A stretch of DNA of 64,000 nucleotides from Mytilus galloprovincialis (GCF_965363235.1 NC_134846.1:56099121-56163120); one strand, 5' to 3'. Positions 1 through 11,775 are shown, numbered from the stretch's first letter. Numbers and translations: made by a program. Notes: generated by a model from the sequence alone, not told the origin.

Positions 1-830
1 CCTATGTTAAACTATGTCCCCTGCTAATGGCCATCTTGGATGATGGATCGGCTACAAAGTAACAACACTTGGTCAGCACCTCATAAGGAACATTTATGCC
101 ATGTTTGGTTTCATTCCATTCAGTGGTTCTCTAAAAGAAGTCATTTGTATGCATTCCCCATAGGGTCCTATGTTAAACTAAGTCCCCCGCTGGCGGCCAT
201 CTTGGATGATGGATCCGCTACAAAGTAAACCGACTTGGTCAGCACCTCATAATGAACATTCATGCTATAATTGGTTTCATTCCATTCAGTGGTTCTCTAA
301 AAGAAGTCATTTGTATGCATTTCCAATAGGGACCTATGTTAAACTATGTCCCCTGCTAATGGCCATCTTGGATGATGGATCGGCTACAAAGTAACAACAC
401 TTGGTCAGCACCTCATAAGGAACATTCATGCCATGTTTGGTTTCATTCCATTCAGTGGTTCTCTAAAAGAAGTCATTTGTATGCATTCCCCATAGGGTCC
501 TAAGTTAAACTAAGTCCCCCGCTGGCGGCCATCTTGGATGATGGATCCGCTACAAAGTAAACCGACTTGGTCAGCACCTCATAATGAACATTCATGCTAT
601 AATTGGTTTCATTCCATTCAGTGGTTCTCTAAAAGAAGTCATTTGTATGCATTTCCCATAGGGTCCTACGTTAAACTAAGTCCCCCGCTGGCGGTCATCT
701 TGGATGATGGATCGGCTACAATGTAACAACACTAGGTCAGCACCTCATAAGGAACATTCATGCCATGTTTGGTTTCATTCCATTCAGTGGTTCTCTAGAA
801 GAAGTTCAAAATGTAAAATGTTAACGACGA
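1..830. repeat. 166-bp tandem satellite with alternating A/B units
   Basis: Five units start at about 40, 206, 372, 538 and 704, giving a 166-bp period, and the array enters from the left edge. Odd and even units differ consistently: A units read GATCGGCTACAAAGTAACAA and B units read GATCCGCTACAAAGTAAACC just after the shared GGATGATG, so the repeating block is a 332-bp dimer. The last unit breaks off near 800. The short open frames in every unit are by-products of the repeat and are not genes. Which named bivalve satellite this belongs to cannot be told from the sequence alone. Confidence 0.9.
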
Positions 831-1084
831 CGACAGACGTTGGACGCCAAGTGATGAGAAAAGCTTACTTGTTAGTGCCAAGTGAGCTAAAAAAGGGGAG
901 GGAGTCAACAACCCAGTATTACATCATACATGTACAACTACACAACAAACAGATAGTATTCTAGTTTATTATATACTTAGTAGTAAATACAGATAAATTG
1001 TATGTGTAATACAATCAATGGCAAGCGTGCTGTATCAGCCACCCGTGATGATATCGATATCAGCACGGTTGCAAAAGCTTTATC

Positions 1085-1230
1085 ACACCTTTAATCTGTA
1101 TGACGTCATGTCATCAATTGCAGTCACTGTTGCAAAGGCTTTATGCATCAAAACCCTAATCTGTATGACGTCATGTCAAACCTATAATCTGTATGACATC
1201 ATTTCAAACCTTATCCGTATGTCGTCATGT
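1085..1230. repeat. Short imperfect repeats carrying CRE-like palindromes
   Basis: The phrase AATCTGTATGACGTCATGTC recurs in imperfect form four times over about 145 bp. The perfect cAMP-response-element palindrome TGACGTCA is present at about 1101-1108 and 1166-1173, and decayed versions lie near 1194 and 1216. No gene start is recognisable nearby, so a regulatory role is only a possibility. Confidence 0.55.
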
Positions 1231-1274
1231 CACATAAAAAACATCTACTTGATGTATATGTATATTAGAAAGTG

Positions 1275-1405
1275 TATATGATATGGCTTTTTCAATATCA
1301 CACACCGTATCAATCCTCAACCAATATAATCCCTCGAGCAGAGCTCTTGGGATTATATTGGTGTCTCGGGTTGATACCGATGCGATATTGAAAAGGCCAT
1401 ATGAT
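1275..1405. repeat. Fold-back (inverted repeat) element
   Basis: Two arms of about 60 bp face each other around position 1340. The left arm begins GATATGGCTTTTTCAATATC and the right arm ends GATATTGAAAAGGCCATATG, its near-complement; inner parts such as CCAATATAATCCC and GGGATTATATTGG also pair. It resembles a small non-autonomous fold-back/MITE element. It has no coding capacity. Confidence 0.7.
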
Positions 1406-3300
1406 ATTCTCTATATATATAATTATTTCTTACATTAATTTTCAGTTCATATCAATGATTTTTTTTCTGTGCTGAGTAATTTATCTATTGATTGACTGTC
1501 TGTTCAAATTGAAAGCCATTTTCTGTGCAAATACACCTGGGAAATTTCACATGAATTGAGATTCATGTGAATTTCACCAAAGAGAGCTGATACATGTACA
1601 TAAAACTCAATGATTTTATGTAAGTTTCATGTGAATTTTAACTAAAAAATCTTCTGATCTTTATCTAGTACAAAATGTAAGTGTAGCAAGTGTTGCTCAT
1701 TGTTGAAGCCATATGATAAACTATAGTTTGTTATTAAACTTCTATTTCATTTAATTTTGGTCTTTGGTAAAGAGTATATGTCTCATCAACAATCATCAAC
1801 AATCATAGCACATCTTTTTATTTTTTTATTGATAGAATAAGGGGTTATCAAGGCCAGAAGATGATCATTGAAAACATGGTACAATGTACAGAGTTATGAT
1901 TTTATGTTAACCATTATAAACATACATGTAGTTGTTTATCTATCAGATTTATTTTTAAAGTATGAACAGTTATTTAAACTTTAAAATGACAAGAGGAATA
2001 TATACTCATAAATTCAATTCATACAAATTGATTAATCATTAATAACATACAACTTGCCAAATATATAAATCTTGCATATTCGGGTCAATGATACATCATT
2101 TAATAGCTCTTCTAAACAGATTAACTGAGATAAAATGGGTAGCAAATTTGACCACACAAAAAATACTTTGGTAGAAGCAGAAATTTTGCATAGCATTAGC
2201 ATGATAAGTTTTCACATCAAAACCTAGAGATTCAGTCCTATATGTCTAAATCAATTTCAGTAAAAGTTACCTCCCTGTGTTAATTTGAATAAAATATCTT
2301 TCATTGGATTATTAGGGCAAATACAATACAGCAGCAGGGGCAGAATAACAAAGCGTCTTAAATTAACTTATAGTTTTCGAAAACCTGGATCATGATGAGC
2401 ACCTACAAATATAATATTCCTAGATTACCTGTCTTACAATATTAAATTTTGATGCACAATGGGATACATGGGATAACTGCATTCCAACATTGATTGTGAT
2501 CTAATTATATAGTGCCAAAAAAAAGGAAATGGGATTAGTCTAGAATAAATGGTACATGTAGATTTTTTTCTATATAAATGCATTTGTGGGCTTGAAAATT
2601 GTCTAATCAATTGCCTTCATATAACAAATTTTTACAATAAAAAATACAGCATTCAACTTTCACGGGACTTACATTGAAACATTAAGTTTAATTCAATTCA
2701 ATTCAATTCCATTCAAAGTTTTATTGCCATATAAACTTTACAGTTTGTGACATAAAAACTTAAGGAAAACTTTGTAATAAACATGGTTGAAAACATCTTT
2801 CCATTAAAAAATAAGATTTTAAATTTCCTAAAACAGGAATGAGAAACAAACATTTCTTTAAAGTTAGTACATTTTAGGTGTACATGTTTCTTGAATCATA
2901 TACATGTGTAGGATTACTAAAGAAAAAGAATAACCCTTTAAAATTTTGAGTTCCAAGATAGTTTTTTTGGAATGATTGACAGACAATTTGAACTTTAATA
3001 TTTGGGGAACATTTTAATGATGTGATATTAACCATTTATGGATTGGAAAGGTCGAGATGAACATGAAACTACATTGTACAATCACACGAAATACAAGATA
3101 AATAGCATTGTAATCCAATTGTAATTGTGCATTTGATTGTACTCTGTCATATACATGTACAATGTATATTGAGAAGGAGTAAAATTATGATAGATTGCCA
3201 TGCACAATTGTATATGACATTTGGTGATGCTATCTTGAATTGCAAAAATATATAAAAAGCAGAACATAACAGGTATAAATTTTCAACAATTAAAGTCAGC
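1406..3300. other. AT-rich non-coding DNA
   Basis: No coding exon or clear mobile element was recognised here. A short ATTCA pentamer run lies at about 2690-2715. If the sphingosine kinase gene at 4.1-4.5 kb continues to the left, this stretch is its intron. Confidence 0.5.
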
Positions 3301-3325
3301 ACAAATAAAAATATGAAAGTTATAC

Positions 3326-3379
3326 CTGAATGGCATTAGATACAGAAGCATAATCATCCAAAATTCTCTGAAAATTCAT
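3326..3379 (-). other. Possible small exon (18 codons), uncertain
   Basis: On the minus strand a short open stretch starts with ATG at 3379, directly after an in-frame stop, and reads MNFQRILDDYASVSNAIQ up to a CAG/gtataa donor at 3325. The same stretch could be entered through an ATTTTCAG acceptor, which would make a 42-nt internal exon. It lies on the same strand as, and about 0.75 kb downstream of, the sphingosine kinase exon, but does not resemble sphingosine kinase. The family is not recognised and chance is quite possible. Confidence 0.18.
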
Positions 3380-4131
3380 TCAAGTGAGTCTGCTCACCTC
3401 ATCAACTTGGTTATGGAAATTGAGAGTACTTAAAAAGTATTTTTAAAATGTTGCATATTTGAGTAGGACAAAAACTAACTATAATATATGAGGACATAAA
3501 TTCAAGGCAAATCAAGACTTTTCTACTATCAATAAATTTTTATACATACATTTGTACATGTAGTATGACAGTAATTCCTATATTGGTTTGCTGTACAGCA
3601 AGAATAGTGTATGACAATGGTGCATTAAAAAAGTACATAATCAGTGTATTAATTAATTAGAGCTAAAGAACGATTAAGATCTCAGGCATTAACAAAAGTG
3701 TATCAATTAATACAAGTAGCTAAAATATGAGCCCATGGCCCCCTTTTTTCTTTTTTTCAATTGACTATGCACTGCTTAAGGAATGTATGTAACTAAACAG
3801 TATAGTATATTTATATCTCAAACAGTGAGTCATGAAGATATATTTTTCTTGCATATTTGGATAGTGCAAATAAAAATAGACTGTGTCCAAAAAATTTGGG
3901 GAGAAAAACAAGATATATACTGTATCCTATGCCCTTTAAAGTATCAATTGATTGGCTCTCTTATTTATAATCTTCATTTGACAGTTGCCTGGTGATTACT
4001 ATGTGAATGTAAGTGTTCAACCTGGGACTAATAGATAAATGCATTAGTAGTCCCTGGTTCATCTAGACCTGCTCAAATAACAAGCTATAAAATTAAGGAA
4101 TAATCAAAGCAAGACTATGTATCAAACCAAC

Positions 4132-4519
4132 CATTAATGTTGACAACAATGTTTCTTGACAAGCAGACGATGACATTTCTCCACTTCTGACATACTTTTA
4201 AATTGTCTTCGAAATTTTGAAAATCACATAGTCCAAATGAATATTCATATTTAGATCGTTTTCGCTTTGATTTTCCTTTAAACTGATATGAAAAAATAGA
4301 AAAATATGCACTGGGGTCCTTCTCAGATTTTCCCTTTTTACAACGACATCCCACCACGTCACCGAAATGGATGCTTTTTTGAGTTTTCAAAACATTTTTC
4401 TTTTGTGGCAATTCATTAAATGTTATCCCTTGTTTTGTAAGTTTCACATCATATTTTGTCAGTCTCATAGGGTACATATAAAAACATCCCGCTAACAGCA
4501 CTTGTGTTTTATTCTCCAT
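4132..4519 (-). CDS. SPHK: Sphingosine kinase, N-terminal coding exon (partial gene)
   Basis: Sphingosine kinases phosphorylate sphingosine to the signalling lipid sphingosine-1-phosphate. The exon encodes about 130 residues that match the region before the catalytic domain in animal SPHK1/2: a GxFxxYP-like start (GCFYMYPMRLTKYDV), a VVGCRCKKG segment equivalent to VSGC in human SPHK2, the diagnostic SAYFSIFSYQF (SAYFCIYTY in SPHK2), a basic stretch KGKSKRKRSK, and KWRNVIVCLSRN at the end. I chose the ATG at 4519 because its context AACATGG is good; an upstream in-frame ATG lies at 4546. The splice donor is not obvious; an AATG/gttggt site near 4132 is the best guess. The catalytic exons (ATP-binding loop, GGDG motif) were not found to the left and probably lie beyond the window edge. 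Confidence 0.72.
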
Positions 4520-4825
4520 GTTTATCTGCTCTGTCATGTGACTCATCACATGGTACCCATAAATAGGCCAGAAATTATATGATAGTTACGATAAGCTGTG
4601 TTACCACTGGCAAATTCTCGACAATACTTGACAGTTCAGTGTTATCGTATCGGAACTTCTATTTAAACCAAAAAAATACAAATTCATATAAGACTGATTG
4701 ACATGCAGTAAATGAAGCAATCAAAATATCTTTTTATAAAATAATATAAATTCGCGTTTTGCCGAGCGGAGCGAAAGCGGGGATTATGTGGATTAAAACA
4801 TTTTCGTATTAAGCATAATTAATTT

Positions 4826-6665
4826 GCGCCAATTACAGGTTTGAAAAGGTATCAATTGCGCCACTCTCTGCTTGTTGGGGCGCCAATAAATAGAATCAAA
4901 TTGCGCCGTATTTACCTGTATATTTTTTGGCAGTGGCTAATTTTCTATTTTGCCGGCACTATAAAAAAAAAAAAAAAAGTGCCTAACAAGATTTTGTGAG
5001 GTAGACGAAAATGACTTTAAAACGATCGTATTGACTTTTGATGTGCAGAAATATGCAGATCGGACATATTTTGACTTTAGTTACTTACTTCTTAAGTTTG
5101 GGATTAATTGTAATCAACATATTCCAATGAGACTGAAAAATGCTTTTTTTTATTATGATAAATAATAATTTTACCTGCCGTAGTCGTGCGTAAAATATAT
5201 TTCGGTATTTCTCTTACGAAAATGACTTGTTTAATGGAACAAAACGTATTATTTGTAAACTTTCTTTTACTCTTCACAATAGGCTTTTAAAAAATAACCT
5301 TTCAACTGTATATTCCGAAAATTTTGTGAAAATCGAATAAGTGGCAATTCTTACCTTTCATACCTTAACTTTCATTGATAAAACATAATATTGACTCGTC
5401 CAGTGTCCAGTTTGAAGGTCATTTTAGTTACCGTACACATTCATGCACGTTCTAATTAATCAATAGTCATGTATGAAAAGCATAAACAAGTTTGAAGGTA
5501 AACTAATAACAACTTAATCCAATCAAATTGCCTACGATTCAATAACAATGACCAGTCCACATCATAAAAATGTATAGGGGTAAACTGGGTAGGGAGAAAA
5601 TGTCAGATATATCAAGTTCATTATTTTGCAATAACGAGTAAAAATTTGTTAACCAATAGATTTGTGATAATTTCATAAACATGTCGTTATGTATTGGTAT
5701 AGTTTTTGTATCTTTCATTAGCGTATATAAGGCTGTAGAAAGTTTGGCCTTCAAAAGTCAACATAATCATTGACTTTATAAAGAAAATTCGCCTTTTTAA
5801 AACATGGAATGTTTCACAAATAATACGCCACAACAAAGCAAAATCATTTCTTAAAATACTGCAAAAAAAATAATTCTGATTGATGCAGTGGTATTGTCAT
5901 AAATTGCACTGGAGTGAACAGTGGTACATCAAACGTCGAATTCCCTCACACAATGTTATCACACACTATAATTAAACTATTTTGTTTACACTAATTCAAA
6001 AAACAGTGACAGTTATTTAAAAAGCAAGTTTAATCTAAACATTTTTGATTTTTGAAGATATGTGAGCATATGTGATTGACTTTGTATAATGTTTTAAAAA
6101 ACTGATGCAATGAGATTTTTCACTATAAAATTATTTTCTTAATAAATATATTTTAATCAGAGCTAGCCGGTAAAATTGCCAGTTCTATACAAATAGGCTA
6201 TTTTGCCGCCTTGAATTTAGATATTTTAATCAGTGAATGTGTTTCTGTTCTTTAAGTTATAAATACCAGCCTTTGATTAATGTTGAACTGAGACATTTTA
6301 TAGTATGGACTGTATATATGAGTGAGCATTAAAATGATTTTAATTCAGCATTTTTTTTTCAATTCAAATGACTTTAATCCGCCCGCATTCGGTAAACTGC
6401 CAGCCTCAAGCCTGTATAAAGGAGATGGGATGTCAATCATTAAATTGATATATATATATATATAAGAAATTGTAAATAAGTTCATAAAATTGGCGCAATT
6501 AGATAATTTTTTAATTAGCGCAATTAGATAATTTTTTAATTAGCGCAATTAGATAATTTTTTAATTGGCGCAAATGATACCTATCGTTTTTAAAACTTTA
6601 TGATGAAGTGCACGTGGCGCATCAGCAGTATTGGCGCAAATGAGTTCATTTTTGGCGCTAAAGAT
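4826..6665. mobile_element. Putative non-autonomous element with GCGCC-rich inverted ends
   Basis: The left end (4826-4905) carries several GCGCC/GCGCA motifs such as ATTTGCGCCAATTACAGG and GGTATCAATTGCGCC. The right end (6490-6660) carries the same motifs inverted, for example ATTGGCGCAAATGATACC and GTATTGGCGCAAATGAG. Inner segments also face each other: GGCAGTGGCTAATTTTC with TTTTGCCGGC near 4930-4953, and GCCGGTAAAATTGCCAG near 6167. A 26-bp direct repeat built on GCGCAATTAGATAATTTT occurs three times at 6493-6575. No protein-coding region is seen inside. This reads as a decayed DNA element with nested subterminal inverted repeats; exact ends are unclear. Confidence 0.4.
6449..6464. repeat. 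TA microsatellite
   Basis: A run of about eight TA dinucleotides. Confidence 0.8.
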
Positions 6666-7264
6666 ATCGCATGAGACATATATCTGGTATAAGTTTGTTA
6701 AGAATGACTTTCGGCAGTATCACAATCTCAGTGGTATCATGCAGACGGATATAAATCTTTAATAATTAATTTAAATGAAAGGATTATAGTTAAGTGTAAA
6801 ATACAAGCAACTTTTGTATTGTGTACTATACAATGAACTATTTATTTTTCTAAAAATCAATGACGACTCGAATTGATAATAAAAAGCATGAATAAAATAT
6901 ACAAAATCCTAAACTGAGTGAACATTGAACGAACAATTTTAGGGTCGGCATATAATAGTCATAGAATTTCAACTCAATTTTTTTTCCATATCACAAATGT
7001 ACACAGTTTCCGATCTCATAGGACTGACGACGATCTTAACTATATATAAATATGCCAAGATCTAGATCTGTAAACATCGGCCTATTTAGTAAACTGTCTG
7101 TGATCTTCTATATAGGTATCATTCCGGATATGTTCATGACCCAAATCATTTAACAGTTACCTAATATGTCTATTGAAATATATAATAGACACTTATACCC
7201 CAATGGGGTTGAAGGCATACACAAATCAACAAAGAAAGCCAGTTCACATTACATCCTTAAAAAC

Positions 7265-7390
7265 ATGAGAAAATTTGCTTGTATACTTTTGTTGTTGCTT
7301 TTATTCCCCATTATTTTTTGTCAGAGAAAGAAGTGGTATTGTATAACAGCAAAATCAGTGACGACATTTTCATTGAAACTTCCGCACTGA
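7265..7390 (+). CDS. Candidate short secreted peptide or signal-peptide exon (uncertain)
   Basis: From the ATG at 7265 the frame reads 41 codons and begins with a textbook signal sequence: MRKF followed by the hydrophobic run ACILLLLLLFPIIF and a likely cleavage after CQ. The remainder is short and basic (RKKWYCITAK) and ends at a stop at 7390, or may be cut short by a splice donor in the tgGTATtGTATaa region. A TATATATAAA stretch lies at about 7041-7050. No homology was recognised and no downstream exon was found. Leucine-rich ORFs arise by chance in AT-rich DNA, so this stays a weak call. Confidence 0.22.
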   Translation: MRKFACILLLLLLFPIIFCQRKKWYCITAKSVTTFSLKLPH

Positions 7391-8013
7391 TATGATAAAT
7401 TCATTCACAGAAACTTGCGCTATTATAGTCGGCTGCAGATCCAGGATTTTGAAAGAAGGGCCGGGCGCCCAGGGCCCCAAACTGAACAAATTTGGAGTAG
7501 AGAAGAATCGAAAAAATGTCTGAATTTACCATAACAGTATAGATCCACTAGGGCGGGACCGGGCACCCAGGCCTCTGAATTCCCCTCTGATAGTTGTTCA
7601 TTGCTGTTAAGATCGAACTCTCTAACAGCTATTTCGTTCAACTTTCTCTAAAGTGGTCAAATGTGTAAGAAGATTACATTTACCCTAACGGTATACCAAA
7701 TTCCTACTGAATAGTTACAAAAAATTCCCCGAGAGCAATTTTCGTTACCTGTCAATTAAAATAAACAAGTATTGCGTCTTTTTTTTTGTTATTGTACAGA
7801 TATCTTCAATACTATATAATAATAATAATACTAGCAATACAGCTTATAGAATATACAATTTTACAATATTTTTTTTGAATGCATCAATGAAATATAAATA
7901 CAATAATTATACACAATACATGTATGGCGGAACGAAAGGGCATACCACAATGTCCCGGTTTTTTTTTATACTTTTTTCCTAACTGAAAAAAAATCGGTGA
8001 AATGTGGTTAGTC

Positions 8014-8620
8014 ACATCGATTGATTGTTGTGTGTGCTTTAACTTCCAGTGGCAAATATTTCATGTCGACCATGATGATAGGCTTGGAATACGGAAAACG
8101 ATGGTATATTGAATATTATTGTATAGCAATATAATATTTCCCACAGAAAGTAACCAAAAGTTAGCGTGCAATAAATTCTAATATTGCACTAGTGCAATAA
8201 ATCTTCAAAATTTATGACGTCATCAACGACAAATTCTTAGTTTAAACCAATTTTTACTTTTAAATATTATATTGCTATACAATAAAAGGGTTATTGCATG
8301 AATATTGGGGAATATTGTCCCTCGTAGAACATATATTGCACTCGCAAGCTCGTGCAATATAAAATTCTACTCGGGACAATATTCCCCAATATTCATGCAA
8401 TAACCCTATAGTATTAGGAATATAATAAGTCTTTGATCAGGTAACATATGGACCTCTCAAAGAGTTGTTGCGCGTAGCACTATCTATCCACGAGTCATTG
8501 GACTTCCAATCACCATTTTGACCGGACGTGGCTGCGAATTTAATCATCCCGCTTGCCCAGTTATACAGACGCCACACTTTGACAACGGTTTTAATGCAGA
8601 AGAAGACAAAAAGATGCCAT
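8014..8620 (+). repeat. Dispersed repeat 'X', copy 1, split by fold-back DNA
   Basis: The left piece (8014-8100) reads GATTGATTGTTG and CCAGTGGCAAATATTTCATG; the right piece (about 8455-8620) contains TTGACCGGACGTGGCTGCGA and CAGACGCCACACTTTG. Both pieces occur uninterrupted at 10480-10870. The DNA between them (about 8105-8420) is inverted-repeat material absent from the other copy, so it is a later insertion. Confidence 0.65.
8110..8412. mobile_element. Nested fold-back element
   Basis: Two palindromes lie side by side. The outer-left one has arms ATTGTATAGCAATATAATAT (about 8119) and ATATTATATTGCTATACAAT (about 8264). The right one (8286-8408) is nearly perfect, with arms AGGGTTATTGCATGAATATT and AATATTCATGCAATAACCCT and inner arms TATTGCACTCG / CGTGCAATATA around a loop near 8347. 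A single TGACGTCA site lies near 8216. There is no coding capacity. Confidence 0.7.
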
Positions 8621-8894
8621 GATCAATTTCAATAATTGTAATTTGATATAGGACCTGTTCTATACTTGTATACAATGAAAACAAACAAGAGAGCTATGCA
8701 ATTCTCTGTAAAAAAGTTAGTAAATATTTTAAGTCGGCATGATATATGTACACAAGAACAATAGACTTTTAGTTAAACATGAATTCGAATGAACCCTTTA
8801 ATCGACTATCACACACACGGATCATGCAGCTTCCTACTATACTAAAAATAAACTGTAAAAGGGCATCCAAATATAATGAACGTGTACATTAAAA

Positions 8895-9110
8895 AAAGAA
8901 GATGTGGTATATTGCCAATGAGACAACTATCCACAAGAGACCAAATGACACAGACATTAACAACTTAGTTATATAAGTCACCGTACCGCGTTCAACAATG
9001 AGCAAAGCCATGCATATCGCATAATCAGCTATAAAAGGTCCCGAAATGACTATGTGAAACAATTCAAACGAGAAAACTAATGGCCTTATTTATGTAAAAA
9101 AAAAACTTGA
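8895..9110 (+). repeat. SINE-like dispersed repeat (family 1)
   Basis: This is the longest copy in the window of a family whose head reads GATGTGGTATATTGCCAATG, followed by AGACAACTATCCACAAGAGA, and whose body includes CAGCTATAAAAGGTCCCGAA and AAACGAGAAAACTAATGGCC, ending in an A-run. Related copies occur at about 11650, 24880, 28064, 48836-49060 (plus) and 13320, 17810, 46690, 50290, 53380, 61325, 62640 (minus). Confidence 0.7.
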
Positions 9111-10474
9111 TTTGTGAGGGGAAAACAAGGTCAATGCCCTTGAAGCAAACATCTCTATGTGTCCCAATGAGGTCGAATGAGGGGACCAGTCATCACTAAA
9201 GATAGTATACCATAAGTTGACGAGTTCTTGGTCTACCCCAGTGTTCGCATATATATAATAACGAGATCTTGAATAAGCAAAGGCCTCCGTGTGAAATGGT
9301 TTATATTTTACGAGTTTGTATTGAAGAAAGGATTCAAATCAACAGGAGCGATTCATAAGAGTTCTGATCAGTAATTAAAATCGGGAAACGTGACATTTAG
9401 GAACTTTGTACATTAATCTTAAAAGTTCTATAAATATTGTCACTTTTATATGGTTTTAATTTGTATTAGTACTGCAACTGACATCGAAAAAGACGCTTAG
9501 TTAACGAGTTTAATGGTCCGGAATAACACACGGCTGCAAATTGTTTTAAATGATAGAATAATATCTATATTTTAATTTCCGTCGGGTCGTAAAAAGTTTC
9601 TATGGTCACATTTTTGTATTTTATCCCTTTAATGGGGGTACCCCTCAATTTACGGTTTTGGGTAGTTACCTTAAAATCCAAAAATATATTTTTTGGTTAA
9701 ATTTCCCGCTTTTTTCGTAAATATTTTCTATGCACATATCATCAAGGATCATCGGAATGATGAAGACATAAATATTATACCATCTCCAAGTAAAACTTTC
9801 AAACTTAAAGTTGGCTGTTTTTTAGATAGAAATTTAACGCGTTTTTCTTTGAAAACGAGAAAACATATGATTCAAAAACAGTATTTGACATTTGAGAGGA
9901 CACAACATATTATTGCGATACTGCATGCAAATTTTGTTGGGCAAATTCCAAACAATTTTGTAAAAAACTCAAAAATAAAAACATCATTTGTACCTTTTTT
10001 AATTACGGAAATATCCTATCCGTCAATCATCTCCACCATTTATTTTTTCATTCACAATCAATTTGATAGTTTCGATGTGATTATGTAGATTTTGTAGGAG
10101 AAGTTAATTTATTTTTGAGTGATTTGAATATATATAGTAGTTCTTTCGTGTATTTTCTGTAAATAAGTTATATTTTTGTTAATAAAATTTTGACTTTATA
10201 TAAAAGTTAACCAAATCCTTCGGATAAGAGGTTTTTCCGGATAATGACTATAGTTGACATTGTGTGAAAATACATTGTATGTCAATGTTTAACCTCAGAG
10301 CAATTAATATGCATGCAAGTGGTCGGGGGAAAAGTACTATTGAAGTTTCGCAGAGATTTGGTGTGTGACAAGGTAATGCTAAAACCAACTTCTCTTGATA
10401 TTCTGCTTTCCGTGGGCGAATCATCAGTGATGTTATGAGACTTGCACCAGAAGGCAAAATTGGTGCGTCTTTAA

Positions 10475-10880
10475 ATTAAATTGATTGATTGATTGTTGGT
10501 TGCTTAAAGTCCAGTGGCAAATATTTCATGCATGTTCAGGACGAGAACAAGCTAACAATAAAAACAATATGTAGGTTTTGTCATAATAGAGGCCATTCGG
10601 GATGATGATCGGGAAAATTTAGACTGCCACTGGAAAATGATGGGATATTGGATTGGGACAGAATTTTTTCATTGCAACATGCCACCTTAAGAGTTGGTGC
10701 AAAGGTTTTTAATGTGCAAAGAACGTGACACTCCCTTTACACGAGGCAGTGGATTTAACGTCCCCATTCTGACCGGACGTGACTGCGAACTTGATACATC
10801 CCGCACAGCCAAACGGACGCCAAACTTCGTTTTACTGCCGGTCGGGGGAAGACCAAGTGACCATATTTCGTTTCCCCAGT
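10475..10880 (+). repeat. Dispersed repeat 'X', copy 2 (uninterrupted)
   Basis: It starts GATTGATTGTTGGTTGCTTA, continues with AGTCCAGTGGCAAATATTTC, and ends around CGGTCGGGGGAAGACC near 10855. It matches the two halves of copy 1 at 8.0-8.6 kb and the fragment at 43598-43660. The 141-codon open frame over 10694-11119 is an accident of this repeat; no protein family was recognised. Confidence 0.6.
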
Positions 10881-11647
10881 CACCCTTGGGGAACTTTAAA
10901 TTAGAAACAACAGAAATCCATATATGTGATCAAACTGATCGACATGTAACCTCACAACCTGACACTTTTATACGATCTCGCGCTCAGTTTCTTTCTTGTA
11001 GTTTGGATATGAAAACAGGGTTTTTGTGTAAAAGAAAAACCTTTAAAAAAAAAAACAGAAAACTACGCAAAACTGAGTCCTCTAAACGTGTTAACAGTCT
11101 TTCAAGTTGTGCTTATTAATGTGAGTAATCATTTATCCATGCATAACCAAGTACTTATTGAAGTCAACACCTGTGCAATTAAGTAAAACAGTCACTGAAA
11201 AAATAGAATTTGAACTTGCTGTCAGTTCATTAACGATTGTTAGTGATGTGATTTGTTTTTCAATAAGAAAAAGACTTTCTCATGCATGTAGCACATCCTC
11301 TATATATACCGATCAATTTTACCCAAGATTGTCTCTGATGCTTACCAAACTGCCAAACTCCAGAACTAACTAGATATTGTGACACCTTACAATTCAGACA
11401 CAGACATAAGGGATATGAATTATAGAGTTTAGCTCTGAACTCAATTTAGGGGATGCCATATCTGCTGCAGGAAAATTGAAGTCTAAATTAAGATTTTCAG
11501 AATTACACCAAGGTGTGTCTGAAAATATCAAGGATACATTAAAAGAAGAACAATTACTTCATCCTGCCACCAGTGGTCTTATGAGCTATGTCCTCGTTTT
11601 GGTATTTCTATGGAAATGATGCCCGCATAGCTTGTTAATAGATATAG

Positions 11648-11775
11648 GAAGATGTGGTATGAGTGCCAATGATACAACACACCATCCAAGTCACAATTTA
11701 TAAAAGTAAACCATTATAGGTCACGGTCCGGTCTTCAACACAGAGCCTAGGCTCAAAAGTTCCTTTGATAGTTAA
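11648..11775 (+). repeat. SINE-like dispersed repeat (family 1), partial
   Basis: The head GAAGATGTGGTATGAGTGCC is followed by AATGATACAACACACCATCC and CAACACAGAGCCTAGGCTCA, matching the copy in RPL18 intron 5 at 28064. Confidence 0.65.

Noticed and set aside
40-964. Five similar open frames of 62-86 codons on the plus strand
   Set aside because: They repeat with the 166-bp satellite period and have no protein family; they are by-products of the tandem repeat.
9693-10088. 131-codon frame as a possible transposase of the 9.5-13.1 kb element
   Set aside because: No transposase motif or catalytic triad is visible, and the composition (Phe/Ile/Lys/Asn) is what AT-rich DNA gives by chance.
10694-11119. 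141-codon frame as a possible gene
   Set aside because: It lies in dispersed repeat X, no family was recognised, and the related copy at 8.5 kb does not keep the frame.
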